A DNA stretch of 64,000 bases from Sphingobacterium chuzhouense (GTDB lineage: Bacteria > Bacteroidota > Bacteroidia > Sphingobacteriales > Sphingobacteriaceae). The position numbers were made by a program, and so were the translations under genes. The notes under the pieces were generated by a model. That model was not told the origin of the DNA. It did no database searches and saw only the letters and a program-made list of their open reading frames with translations. Of this stretch, positions 24,364-32,713 are shown piece after piece (position 1 is the first letter of the stretch; every line of letters starts with the position of its first letter). The stretch covers positions 248,001-312,000 of the forward strand of contig NZ_JACNYL010000004.1 of the NCBI RefSeq assembly GCF_014692525.1. Reading direction: 5' to 3'.

Positions 24364-25480
24364 TATCTTTCTCGTCACCATGACGGTAGTGTATGTCGTT
24401 TTAGTATTTTACATGCTACGCGGATGGATGCAAATCCCTTATTTTAAACCCCAACAAACAACTGTCCATACACCGATTTCGGTGCTAATTGCCGCCCGGA
24501 ATGAAGAAGATAATATAGCCCGTACTTTAAATTGTATCGTCAATCAAGACTTCCCAAAAGAACTTTTACAGATTATTGTTATGGATGACCATTCGACTGA
24601 TAATACGGCTGCGATAGTCGCATCTTATGCCTCACGAGGTGTTACTTTATTGCAATTGAATGAGGGCGATAAGTTAAATTCATACAAAAAACTGGCGATT
24701 AGCCGCGCTATAGCACAAGCTTCAGGCGAAATCATTGTGACCACCGATGCAGATTGCCGTATGGGAACAAATTGGCTACGTACGGTGGTTAGCTATTTTG
24801 AGGAGACAGAGGCTTATATGGTTTCATCACCTGTAGCTTACTCCGAAGAGAAAAGCTATTTCGAACGACTTCAGACGTTAGAGTTTTTATATCTTATCGG
24901 TTTAGGAGCAGCTGGTATTGGCAATAAGAATCCGACGACTTGTAACGGGGCAAATCTCGCGTATCGACGAGATTTGTTCTACGAAATGGGTGGTTTTAAT
25001 GGTATAGATAATCTTGCTTCCGGTGATGATGAATTGTTCTTACATAAGGTTGCAGAAAAATACGCAGAAAAAATAGGGTTCTGCAAATCTAAAGATGCTA
25101 TTGTATATACTGATGCGAAAGCTACACTTTCTGGATTTATCAGTCAACGGAGACGTTGGGCTTCCAAGAGTACAAAATATAGAGACAAGCGGGTTGTCTG
25201 GTTAGGTGTCAGTATATGGTTGTTCAATTTGTCGTTAATTGCGGGCTTAATGCAATTTATTATTGATTTACCGAATGTCAATGTGTTGTTTCTCGTGGCG
25301 TTTGTAATGAAAGTGCTTGCGGAATTGGCCTTTATTTATCCGCTTTGTGGTCTGGTAAATAGACATCCTTTGTTGGTGAATTTGTTCCCGTTGTCATTTA
25401 TTCATGCTGTTTACCTTGTATATATAGGGGTGGCAGGCAATGTTGGAAAATACGATTGGAAGGGTAGAAGGGTCAATTAA
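24341..25480 (+). CDS. Membrane glycosyltransferase, family GT2
   Basis: The 379-residue enzyme has an N-terminal membrane segment (about 5-28), then a GT-A domain with VLIAARNEEDNIARTL, VMDDHSTDNTAAIV, the metal-binding TTDADCRM (DxD-like), SGDDELFLHKV as catalytic-base region, and QRRRWASKS, the Q(R/Q)xRW motif of processive or membrane GT2 enzymes. Three hydrophobic segments follow. It probably adds a sugar from a nucleotide donor to a lipid acceptor. The overlap with the flippase-like gene and the neighbouring acyltransferase point to envelope lipid synthesis; the product is unknown. Confidence 0.88.
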   Translation: MWVATSLDIFLVTMTVVYVVLVFYMLRGWMQIPYFKPQQTTVHTPISVLIAARNEEDNIARTLNCIVNQDFPKELLQIIVMDDHSTDNTAAIVASYASRGVTLLQLNEGDKLNSYKKLAISRAIAQASGEIIVTTDADCRMGTNWLRTVVSYFEETEAYMVSSPVAYSEEKSYFERLQTLEFLYLIGLGAAGIGNKNPTTCNGANLAYRRDLFYEMGGFNGIDNLASGDDELFLHKVAEKYAEKIGFCKSKDAIVYTDAKATLSGFISQRRRWASKSTKYRDKRVVWLGVSIWLFNLSLIAGLMQFIIDLPNVNVLFLVAFVMKVLAELAFIYPLCGLVNRHPLLVNLFPLSFIHAVYLVYIGVAGNVGKYDWKGRRVN

Positions 25481-25485
25481 CTTCA

Positions 25486-26223
25486 TTAAGCTTCTACTTT
25501 TTCTTTGATAACCTCTTCCGCTTTCTTGACAATCTCCTCAGCATTCAGCCCGGTCGTATCCAATGGGTTTAACACTTCCCAGCTCATGGAGGTGAAGGGG
25601 CGTAATGGATACATCCCGTATTTTACCATTAAATAAGAACCTTTAATAGCAATGGGAACTACGAGTGCATTGGGATTCTTCTTCAAGAGGGTGGCGATTC
25701 CTCCTACAGAAAAAGCTTTCATCTTACCTGTTTTTGTGCGCGTTCCTTCTGGAAAAATAAAAGCTGACCAGTTTTTGGTTTTCATGTTGTTTGCCAGTTT
25801 TAAAATTTCGGCAATGGATTGCTTTGGGTCTTTACGATCTATGTTCGCTGCGCCACCATGTACTAAATTGTATGATATGCTTGGGATTCCTGCCTTGGCA
25901 AGTTCAATTTTGGAAATGAATTTTCCGTGGAACCGCCGTAAAAAATATATCATGGGAGGAATGTCAAATGTACTTTGGTGATTGGCGACAAAAATAACCG
26001 GTCTTCCCGTTGGAATACTTTTGTTATCGATAAATCTTGTTCGATTAAATAGCGTGTAGTTACAGGCAACCAAAAAACCATTTAAAAGATCGACGCTTTT
26101 TTTGTGCATAGCATATCCGCCAAGTTTAAAACAAAGCCATTGAATGGGGTGAAAAATTAGCAATGACACAGCAAAGCAGATATAAAATATAGGCGTAAGA
26201 ATATAACCAAGTGCTTTTCTCAT
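25486..26223 (-). CDS. plsC: 1-acyl-glycerol-3-phosphate acyltransferase family protein
   Basis: This 245-residue PlsC-type acyltransferase makes phosphatidic acid from lysophosphatidate or acylates a related lipid. It has an N-terminal membrane segment (about 7-30), VANHQSTFDIPPM (the HX4D catalytic motif), GKFISKIELAKAGIPS and IFPEGTRTKTGKMKAFSVGG (acceptor-binding EGTR motif). It is convergent with the glycosyltransferase gene. Assignment to glycerolipid rather than another acyl acceptor is by family. Confidence 0.88.
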   Translation of the reverse strand: MRKALGYILTPIFYICFAVSLLIFHPIQWLCFKLGGYAMHKKSVDLLNGFLVACNYTLFNRTRFIDNKSIPTGRPVIFVANHQSTFDIPPMIYFLRRFHGKFISKIELAKAGIPSISYNLVHGGAANIDRKDPKQSIAEILKLANNMKTKNWSAFIFPEGTRTKTGKMKAFSVGGIATLLKKNPNALVVPIAIKGSYLMVKYGMYPLRPFTSMSWEVLNPLDTTGLNAEEIVKKAEEVIKEKVEA

Positions 26224-26408
26224 TTGACTAAAATTTTGCGAATTTACGATTATTAACGGGAAATCGGGAATTAGAGCGTGGCGACGTCGACATTATACTG
26301 GAGGTTTATTATCTTAAAAGGGCGCAAAGTTTAGGGATACACCTCATTTGTAAATAATAGTAAGTATATGTTTAAATATATTTATATTTATTTTAATATA
26401 ATTTATTT

Positions 26409-26416
26409 TATATTTG
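26409..26416 (+). promoter_or_regulatory. Possible -7 box ahead of the DUF2089 gene
   Basis: TATATTTG matches TAnnTTTG. No -33 TTTG is seen at the right distance in this AT-rich stretch. A start near 26423 would favour an ATG at 26432 or 26435 over the TTG at 26414. Confidence 0.35.
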
Positions 26417-26431
26417 AAAAAAGAAGGTTGT

Positions 26432-26707
26432 ATGATGAAATTACCGACAATTTGCCCAAGTTGCGAGAATCAACTAGTAGTATCAAAACTGGTTTGTATG
26501 AATTGTGAAACGGAAGTTTCCGGTAAATATCATTTGCCAGTGCTCATGCAGTTAAGTGTTGAAGAACAGGAGTTTATCTTACAGTTCTTAATAAATTCCG
26601 GAAGTTTGAAGGAAATGGCTAGCCAAATGGGGAAGAGTTATCCGACGGTGAGGAACAAGCTGGATGATTTGATAAACAGGATAAAAATGCTGAAAAATGA
26701 AGAATAA
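26432..26707 (+). CDS. DUF2089-type zinc-ribbon/HTH protein
   Basis: This small 91-residue protein has a four-cysteine zinc ribbon (CPSCENQLV and LVCMNCETEVSG, residues about 8-30) followed by a helical part: LSVEEQEFILQFLINSGSLK and MGKSYPTVRNKLDDLINRIK, which resembles a sigma-70 region 4 helix-turn-helix. This is the DUF2089 arrangement. It probably acts as a small transcription regulator for its own operon, since it overlaps the membrane protein gene by 11 bases. An AGAAGG purine stretch precedes the ATG pair at 26432/26435. Confidence 0.8.
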   Translation: MMKLPTICPSCENQLVVSKLVCMNCETEVSGKYHLPVLMQLSVEEQEFILQFLINSGSLKEMASQMGKSYPTVRNKLDDLINRIKMLKNEE

Positions 26708-27182
26708 TCTAATCTACAGGGAAAGTCAAAGCTTTATAACTTGGTGGCTATGTCTATTATACTTGCTTATTTTGGGGGCAGGCGTCTACACAGCATGGAG
26801 TAATTCAGATCAGGGGAAAATAGGAGGATTTTCCATAGGAGCCTTGATTGGTCTGGTAGCATTTGCTATCATCTTTTTTACGAGACTTCGATCACGTATA
26901 GATGAAGAAGGTATACATATCCGTTTTTTTCCATTTATATGGAAAGAAAAAACATGGCGTTGGGATGAGATAGGGGATGCGCACGTGAAGCGATATAGTC
27001 CATGGGAATACGGTGGTTGGGGTTATCGGTTCGGTAGAGGAGGAACGGCTTTTACGACTAAAGGTTCATATGGAATTCAACTTGTGGTTCGAAGAAACGG
27101 AGCTAAATTGCTCATTGGGACGCAAAAGCCGGAAGAGGTAAACGAAATATTAAAACTATACCGTCAAGTTAATCAAGGATAA
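26697..27182 (+). CDS. Two-TM membrane protein with PH-like domain
   Basis: The 161-residue protein has two membrane segments (about 14-34 and 42-62). They are followed by a soluble part with IDEEGIHIRFFPFIWKEKTW and RWDEIGDAHVKRYSPWEYGG that looks like the bacterial PH-like domains found in DUF membrane proteins. Its function is unknown. It overlaps the DUF2089 gene, and a gene remnant lies immediately downstream, so this is the second member of a small operon running to the hydrolase gene. Confidence 0.7.
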   Translation: MKNNLIYRESQSFITWWLCLLYLLILGAGVYTAWSNSDQGKIGGFSIGALIGLVAFAIIFFTRLRSRIDEEGIHIRFFPFIWKEKTWRWDEIGDAHVKRYSPWEYGGWGYRFGRGGTAFTTKGSYGIQLVVRRNGAKLLIGTQKPEEVNEILKLYRQVNQG

Positions 27183-27185
27183 AAT

Positions 27186-27328
27186 ATGAAGTATAATATG
27201 GAACGGCTGTTCTTAAACCCATTTGAAGATTACTCGGAGAAAAATTTGGGCATGGTTTTTTGATAGTAATTGCCGTGTTCGTATTGGACGGCATGGCATT
27301 ATTGGTATATAGAGGATTTTTTATATGA
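27186..27328 (+). pseudogene. Frameshifted remnant of a small membrane protein gene
   Basis: The ATG at 27186 gives MKYNMERLFLNPFEDYSEKN then LGMVF and a stop at 27261-27263. If one base is added to the six Ts at 27256-27261, the frame continues as LIVIAVFVLDGMALLVYRGF and ends at TGA 27326-27328. That stop overlaps the hydrolase ATG as ATGA, a normal coupled junction. The start (LFLNPFEDYSEKNL) resembles, from memory, the N-terminus of Bacteroidota Yip1-like membrane proteins of over 200 residues, so the piece is probably a deletion remnant with a frameshift. A sequencing error in the T-run or programmed slippage are alternatives. Confidence 0.55.
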
Positions 27329-28677
27329 AATATTATATTTTTTTAATGGTATTGCTTCAATCCTGTTTGGGGTATGGTCAAAAATTTGTGGGAACTTGGC
27401 AGGGGGAACTAAAAGTACAGGGTGTTGCCCTACCGCTCGTTTTCCATTTGGAGAATACCTCGGCATGGAAAGGAACGATGGAGAGCCCGGCGCAGGGAGA
27501 CGCTAAACTTCCTGTCAGTGCAATCCACATCGAGCAGGATTCCATATCGATAGCCGTTGCTTCGATTGGTTTAACCTATAACGGTAAGCTGTTGTCAGAT
27601 GGAGGAATTGAAGGTACTTTGTCCCAAAACGGTATGACATTTCCGATGCGTCTATCGAAAGCGGAGAATATGCTCGCAAAACGGCGGAGACCACAACTGC
27701 CCGAAGCACCGTATAGTTATGATACATTAGATGTTACGTTTTCCAGTGAATACGATAATGTTAAGCTGGCGGGAACCATAACAACACCTCGTGAAGGCGA
27801 CAAGCTACCGGCTGTTGTCTTGGTTAGTGGGAGCGGGCCGCAGGATCGAGACGAAACGATTATGGGGCATAAACCTTTTAAAGTGATCGCCGATTATCTA
27901 ACAAAGCAAGGTATTGTCGTATTGCGGTATGACGAACGTGGCATCGGTGCATCTACCGGAAACTATCCAAAAAGCACAATAGGTGATTTCAGTCGTGATG
28001 TTATTGCTGCAGTAGGTTTTTTGCAAAAGCAAGAAAGAGTAGACCCCGCACGGGTAGGGATTATTGGACATAGTGAAGGAGCGCTTATTGCAGAACTTAT
28101 TGCTGGAGAATCTTCTGCCGACGTTGGTTTTATAGGTCTTTTAGGGGCTCCCGCGATACCCATTGATTCGCTGATGGTGTTGCAGTCCTATGAAATTGGG
28201 AAAGTTATGGGGATGTCTGCTGAAGAGCTTCAGCAAGCGAAAGAAGTGAACCGTCGAAATTTCGCTACGGTAAAAAGTGATTTGGCTGATGAGCATGCGT
28301 ACCACCAGATTTTGGAAAATATGTCGTCGCCATTACCTAATCTCTCTGATAGCCAAAAAAATGAAATAAAAATGATGGTGTTACCAGCGTATCGATATTT
28401 TATGCGTATAGACCCCGTCCCTTTCATCAAAAGAATCGATGTTCCGGTATTTGCCGCCTTTGGAACAAAAGATGTGCAGGTACCTTTCGCACCTAATTTA
28501 GAGAGTTTGACTGACCATCTGCCCAGAAATGAGAAGAATTTTCTAAAAGCATATGACGGATTGAACCATCTCTTTCAAAAAGCTGAAACGGGTGCTGTTT
28601 CAGAATACATTGATATTGAAGAAACTTTTAATGAGCAAGTGCTATCGGATCTGGCGCAGTGGATAAAAGAGATTTAA
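27325..28677 (+). CDS. Exported alpha/beta hydrolase
   Basis: The 450-residue protein has an N-terminal signal (MKYYIFLMVLLQSCLGYGQ) and a beta-rich N-terminal domain (about 20-115) like those of Bacteroidota secreted hydrolases. The alpha/beta hydrolase domain runs from about 135. The nucleophile is Ser250 in IIGHSEGALIA; the oxyanion region is LVSGSGPQDRDET; the last catalytic His is probably in DGLNHLFQ near the C-terminus. Its substrate is unknown; esterases and peptidases share this fold. The signal ends LQSC, a poor lipobox, so lipidation is uncertain. Confidence 0.87.
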   Translation: MKYYIFLMVLLQSCLGYGQKFVGTWQGELKVQGVALPLVFHLENTSAWKGTMESPAQGDAKLPVSAIHIEQDSISIAVASIGLTYNGKLLSDGGIEGTLSQNGMTFPMRLSKAENMLAKRRRPQLPEAPYSYDTLDVTFSSEYDNVKLAGTITTPREGDKLPAVVLVSGSGPQDRDETIMGHKPFKVIADYLTKQGIVVLRYDERGIGASTGNYPKSTIGDFSRDVIAAVGFLQKQERVDPARVGIIGHSEGALIAELIAGESSADVGFIGLLGAPAIPIDSLMVLQSYEIGKVMGMSAEELQQAKEVNRRNFATVKSDLADEHAYHQILENMSSPLPNLSDSQKNEIKMMVLPAYRYFMRIDPVPFIKRIDVPVFAAFGTKDVQVPFAPNLESLTDHLPRNEKNFLKAYDGLNHLFQKAETGAVSEYIDIEETFNEQVLSDLAQWIKEI

Positions 28678-29388
28678 TTATGGTGTTGTATTAGCAACCG
28701 GTAATATTTTTCCGTTATAGTATTTATGGCCGTTTTGTGAGAAATCGGCTATATAGCGTCCCATTTCAAAAGCGAGCGTGCCCGCCTCTATACCCGGAAA
28801 GGCTTCCTCAAACATCTCCGTCTGCGAAGAGCCTAATGCCAAACAATTCACCTTGATGTTCTGTTCTTTAAATTCCTCTGCCAGGCATTCTGTCAAAGTA
28901 GCCAATGCTCCTTTGCTTGTGGAATAAGCAGAAAGACCTGGGAATTTTGAAGAGCCCTGGAAGCCACCCATACTGCCTATATTGACAATGTGCCCCCCGT
29001 TTTTCATGAGTGGCGCTACATGCCTAATCATATTGATGTGTCCTAACAAATTGGTTTGTAGTACTTGAGCAAATTCCTCCAAAGAGGTATCGAGAAAGGG
29101 CTTGTTAATTAATATGCCCGCATTATTGACCAAAATATCTACTGTTTCGAACTTCGATTGGATAAAAGGAACTAAAGAATCTGGGTAATTGTCGTACACA
29201 ATGTCAAATTGAGCAGGATAAAGCTTTCCACCCTCCGGGTTGAGTGAAGTGGAAATTTCATGGAGCTTACGTAACTTATCCGCAGAGCGAGCCAATGCAA
29301 TGACATTGTTTTCATTGTTTGCGGTCAAGTCTAAAACTGCTTCAAAACCGATTCCACTGCTCGCGCCGGTGATAATGATATTTGCCAT
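28678..29388 (-). CDS. Short-chain dehydrogenase/reductase
   Basis: The 236-residue classical SDR has the cofactor motif IITGASSGIGFEAV, the structural NNAGILINKP, a serine in NIGSMGGFQG, and the catalytic YSTSKGAL (YxxxK). Substrate and cofactor preference are not evident. It is 5 bases from the next gene on the same strand (29394-30308), so it probably forms an operon with the flippase-like protein and could modify a lipid or sugar intermediate. That role is inferred from context only. Confidence 0.88.
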   Translation of the reverse strand: MANIIITGASSGIGFEAVLDLTANNENNVIALARSADKLRKLHEISTSLNPEGGKLYPAQFDIVYDNYPDSLVPFIQSKFETVDILVNNAGILINKPFLDTSLEEFAQVLQTNLLGHINMIRHVAPLMKNGGHIVNIGSMGGFQGSSKFPGLSAYSTSKGALATLTECLAEEFKEQNIKVNCLALGSSQTEMFEEAFPGIEAGTLAFEMGRYIADFSQNGHKYYNGKILPVANTTP

Positions 29389-29393
29389 AATAT

Positions 29394-30308
29394 TTATTCT
29401 TCTTTTTCTAATTCTTCTTCCACTTCTTCTGCAGAAGGTAATTTATTGATGCCAAGACGTTGGGGTCTCAAAATATAATAAAGACCTGAAGAAGCCACCA
29501 GCAGCGAAATAATATAAAAAAGTAAACTCACCAAAACTGCCAGGTGTGGGTCAAGCTGAAAATATTCTGCTCCAAATGCCATGAGCGATTCGCGTAAACC
29601 CGCTCCCCCAAGTATGGACGGTACGATAGCTACTAATGATGATACCAAAAAAATTAACAAATAGGGAGAGAACTTGCCATCGAAACCTAACGCATATAGA
29701 ATAGCAATGGCGCTTAACGTCTGAAAACTTTGTACGGCGAGTGCTTTGAGGTGGGTAATGATAAACTTTGATAGGAATTCTTTGAAAAACAGTTGCAAAA
29801 AATAAAGGTAAGTTGCGGTGCCTACTATAAGTACGCTAACCGTAACAACATTCGGTATAGAGAGCCGTGGCATAAACATGATAAGGCATCCGGTAATAAT
29901 AGATAAAGCCCATAGCCCGCTTAGCCGATCAAAAAATACAGCAGTCAATACTCTTCTTCCCCGGATCGCATAATGCTTTTTCAGAAAATATATCTTGTAA
30001 CCGTCTCCTCCAATACCTCCCGGTAAGAAAAAGTTATAGAGTAGGCCGACTTGATAGAGCCTTAAATTATAACGTTCACTGATATGTAATCCGATTACCT
30101 TTAAAAAGCTATTTAAACGCGATGACGCGATCAGTTGCGATGTGCCGTAAGACAATAAAGCTAAGAAGAGGTGTAGTGGATTGCATTTTTCCAGCGCACC
30201 CTTTAGTTCGGCAAAGGATATTTTTTGAGAAACCCAATAGACAGCCGCTACTGTGATGAGTATCTTAAAGATGTTTTTAACGTATGTCCAAGATTTACTT
30301 TTCTTCAT
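29394..30308 (-). CDS. Flippase-like integral membrane protein (UPF0104 / LPG synthase TM)
   Basis: The ATG at 30308 gives MKKSKSWTYVKNIFKILITV and 304 residues; a TTG six codons upstream is less likely. About eight membrane segments are seen, with LYNFFLPGGIGGDGYKIYFL and PSILGGAGLRESLMAFGAEY, the two glycine-rich family motifs. It is a paralogue of 23389-24363. Such proteins are thought to transport lipids or lipid-linked sugars. It lies between an SDR gene and a small membrane protein gene on the same strand. Confidence 0.82.
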   Translation of the reverse strand: MKKSKSWTYVKNIFKILITVAAVYWVSQKISFAELKGALEKCNPLHLFLALLSYGTSQLIASSRLNSFLKVIGLHISERYNLRLYQVGLLYNFFLPGGIGGDGYKIYFLKKHYAIRGRRVLTAVFFDRLSGLWALSIITGCLIMFMPRLSIPNVVTVSVLIVGTATYLYFLQLFFKEFLSKFIITHLKALAVQSFQTLSAIAILYALGFDGKFSPYLLIFLVSSLVAIVPSILGGAGLRESLMAFGAEYFQLDPHLAVLVSLLFYIISLLVASSGLYYILRPQRLGINKLPSAEEVEEELEKEE

Positions 30309-30350
30309 GTTACAAGCTATGGGCAAGGGTAATGAAAGATGTGGCCATCA

Positions 30351-30665
30351 TCACGGGATGGATAAAATACGTGTATAGAACAAAACAAGGTACAAACATA
30401 CAAAGATACCCGTTAATGAGAAGAGCCAATTGTATTCTATTTTTGCATATTTATCTCTTAATACCGGTACCAAAAGTGCGATGAATACCAAAAGCAATAA
30501 AATAGGAAATATGACCGCCCATCGGTGTGGAAAGAAAACGCGTTGCGACATTACCTCGGGGTTTGTGAGATAGACAATTATAGGAAACGCAATAAGGATA
30601 ATGGTAATCCGCAGAACGGCCTTTGCAACAATTTTGCTTATGGTATGATTTTTGGATGAACTCAT
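30351..30665 (-). CDS. Small three-TM membrane protein, function unknown
   Basis: I do not recognise this 104-residue protein. It shows three hydrophobic segments (about 15-33, 48-68 and 80-100) with a basic N-terminus. It is 42 bases upstream of the flippase-like gene on the same strand and probably starts that operon. A promoter-like TAACTTTG (plus-strand positions 30672-30679, read on minus) lies so close to the ATG that the transcript would be nearly leaderless. Confidence 0.6.
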   Translation of the reverse strand: MSSSKNHTISKIVAKAVLRITIILIAFPIIVYLTNPEVMSQRVFFPHRWAVIFPILLLLVFIALLVPVLRDKYAKIEYNWLFSLTGIFVCLYLVLFYTRILSIP

Positions 30666-30671
30666 TCAACG

Positions 30672-30679
30672 CAAAGTTA
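30672..30679 (-). promoter_or_regulatory. -7 box ahead of the small membrane protein
   Basis: Reads TAACTTTG on the minus strand, matching TAnnTTTG, only about 7 bases from the start codon at 30665. No good -33 element was found. Confidence 0.35.
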
Positions 30680-30762
30680 TTATATTTCCGCTAAAAAAAC
30701 CTTGATGGCTGCGGAGATTTAGAACAAATTCATTTTATATGCGCACGCAATTATATTGCTAT

Positions 30763-30794
30763 ATTGCATATGAAAATGAATTTATCTAAGTTTG
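30763..30794 (+). promoter_or_regulatory. Promoter of the lipocalin-like lipoprotein gene
   Basis: ATTG (30763-30766), 20 bases, TAAGTTTG (30787-30794): consensus Bacteroidota promoter. A start near 30800 excludes the upstream TTG and supports the ATG at 30831. Confidence 0.65.
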
Positions 30795-30830
30795 CGAATA
30801 TACTCAATTAAGAAAACTAATTTTTATATT

Positions 30831-31385
30831 ATGCGAAAACATATCTTATCCGTATGTACACTCTTTACACTTGTGATGCTTTTGACATCATGTGGAGCCC
30901 AAAGAAAATCTTCTGCTGGAGCTGGTTCATCTTTAGGCAATGACGGCCCGTCTGCCCGTGAATGGCGAAATGGCTTAAAAGGTAAATGGGTGTTAAACTC
31001 AGTAGACCGGGAAGATATTCCTGCTGCTTATACGATTAAAAATATTTTTGATGAGGCACCAGTTGATTGTTTTATCGGCAGTGTATGGACCCTTCCAGGT
31101 GGGAACTACCAAGGTAGTATTGCTTTCAACGCTTCGGGGACACTTTGTGCCGATGGCGCTGTACGCAATATGGTATGGTCGGTATACGATATCCCAAATG
31201 ATAACTTACACCCGCAATTCCAATTTAAGAAAATATACTCTGGTGAGAAAGCTAGAAATGTAACCACAGGTTATCGTTTGGATCTTTCTTATTCCGACGG
31301 ACAATCTTTGGTGATGCGTATGCCTATTCCTCTAGATAACGGAACCGGAAATCTGGTGTTTAATTTTTCGCGCGTACAAGATTAA
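30831..31385 (+). CDS. Lipocalin-like lipoprotein
   Basis: The 184-residue protein begins MRKHILSVCTLFTLVMLLTS and continues CGAQ, a lipoprotein signal with lipobox LTSC. The mature part (NGLKGKWVLNSVDRED; SVWTLPGGNYQGSIAFNASG; ending LVFNFSRVQ) has the length and strand-rich look of the lipocalin-like proteins common in Bacteroidota. Two cysteines, in VDCFIG and TLCADG, could form a disulfide. It probably sits in the outer membrane as a small-ligand or structural protein. Monocistronic, with its own promoter. Confidence 0.78.
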   Translation: MRKHILSVCTLFTLVMLLTSCGAQRKSSAGAGSSLGNDGPSAREWRNGLKGKWVLNSVDREDIPAAYTIKNIFDEAPVDCFIGSVWTLPGGNYQGSIAFNASGTLCADGAVRNMVWSVYDIPNDNLHPQFQFKKIYSGEKARNVTTGYRLDLSYSDGQSLVMRMPIPLDNGTGNLVFNFSRVQD

Positions 31386-31390
31386 GCAAG

Positions 31391-31443
31391 TGACCAGTAA
31401 CGAGTGACCAGTAACTAGTATAGATTACTGGTCACTCGTTACT
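31391..31443. repeat. Inverted repeat with 19-bp arms and short direct repeats
   Basis: The arms at 31396-31414 and 31425-31443 are perfect reverse complements with a 10-base loop. The left side also contains two direct copies of GTGACCAGTAAC. It lies between the lipoprotein gene and gmd and may terminate the first. No T-run is seen. Confidence 0.75.
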
Positions 31444-31462
31444 CGTTACGCTTCACTAAAAT

Positions 31463-32614
31463 ATGGATACACATAAAACCAAAATAGCCTTAATTACCGG
31501 TATTACTGGTCAGGACGGAGCCTATTTAGCTGAATTTCTATTAAAAAAAGGCTATATTGTCCATGGCTTGAAGAGACGTTCTTCTCTATTTAATACCGAC
31601 CGTATTGACCATCTTTATCAAGATCCACACGCAAGCAAACGTAATTTTATTTTGCATTATGGGGATTTAACGGATTCCAGTAATTTGATTCGGATTATTC
31701 AAGAAGTCCAACCGGACGAAATATATAATTTAGCTGCACAATCCCATGTTAAAGTGAGTTTCGATACACCGGAATACACAGCAAATGCAGACGGAATTGG
31801 AGCCCTTCGGATTTTAGATGCAGTCCGCCTGTTAGGATTGGTTAAAAAAACAAGAATATATCAGGCATCTACGTCGGAATTGTACGGCTTGGTACAGGAA
31901 GTTCCACAAAGTGAAAGGACTCCCTTCTACCCACGTAGTCCTTATGCTGTTGCCAAGTTGTATGGTTACTGGATTACCGTAAATTACCGTGAGGCATACG
32001 ATATGTTTGCGTGTAATGGTATTTTATTTAATCACGAAAGTCCGGTGCGCGGGGAAACGTTTGTTACGCGAAAAATAACAAGGGCAGTGGCTAAGATAGC
32101 TCTTGGTTTGCAGGAGAAGTTGTTTTTAGGTAATCTGTCGGCGCAGCGGGACTGGGGGCATGCTAAGGACTATGTGGAGGCTATGTGGTTGATTTTGCAG
32201 CAACAGCAACCGGAAGACTATGTTATTGCGACAGGTGTGACGACTACCGTTAGGGACTTTGTGCGTATGGCATTTGCAGAAGTGGGAATAGAGATCGAAT
32301 TTAGCGGTAAGGATACATTCGAAAAAGGCGTAATCATCGACCGGGACGAAGAAATCCTGAATCGATTAAATATACCTGTAGAGCATATAAAATTGGGTCA
32401 AACTGTGGTAAAAGTCGATCCCCAGTATTTTCGTCCTACAGAAGTAGATTTACTAATTGGCGATCCGTCTAAAGCAAAAAATAAACTTGGTTGGATCCCA
32501 AAATATACTTTGCCTATGTTGGTTAAGGAAATGGTAGACAATGATTTGCAATTGATGCGAAAGGAGGAGTATTTGAAAAAGGGAGGGTTTACCATACTGA
32601 ATTATTTTGAATAA
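31463..32614 (+). CDS. gmd: GDP-mannose 4,6-dehydratase
   Basis: Gmd converts GDP-mannose to GDP-4-keto-6-deoxymannose, the first step to GDP-fucose and related deoxysugars. The 383 residues show the NADP-binding ALITGITGQDGAYLAEFL, HGLKRRSSLFNTDRIDHLY, HYGDLTDSSNLIRII, the catalytic STSELYG and YAVAKLYGYW (YxxxK), and FNHESPVRGETFVTRKITRA. No GDP-fucose synthase gene adjoins it here. The product would feed surface polysaccharide or glycoprotein synthesis. Confidence 0.94.
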   Translation: MDTHKTKIALITGITGQDGAYLAEFLLKKGYIVHGLKRRSSLFNTDRIDHLYQDPHASKRNFILHYGDLTDSSNLIRIIQEVQPDEIYNLAAQSHVKVSFDTPEYTANADGIGALRILDAVRLLGLVKKTRIYQASTSELYGLVQEVPQSERTPFYPRSPYAVAKLYGYWITVNYREAYDMFACNGILFNHESPVRGETFVTRKITRAVAKIALGLQEKLFLGNLSAQRDWGHAKDYVEAMWLILQQQQPEDYVIATGVTTTVRDFVRMAFAEVGIEIEFSGKDTFEKGVIIDRDEEILNRLNIPVEHIKLGQTVVKVDPQYFRPTEVDLLIGDPSKAKNKLGWIPKYTLPMLVKEMVDNDLQLMRKEEYLKKGGFTILNYFE

Positions 32615-32713
32615 GTCCTTATCCTTTACTCTTTCTGCCTGTTTCCAATTGGAATAGTTTTTGTGATGTTAACATAGAAATAACAATGATTTTACGGCAT
32701 TTATGTGAAAAAG

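Noticed and set aside
27270..27506. A 78-codon frame overlapping the hydrolase start
   Set aside because: It is out of frame with the hydrolase, has no family resemblance and covers its signal peptide; the frameshifted remnant explains the upstream part.
31391..31443. Insertion sequence ends
   Set aside because: The inverted arms are only 10 bases apart with no transposase or target duplication; it is a hairpin.
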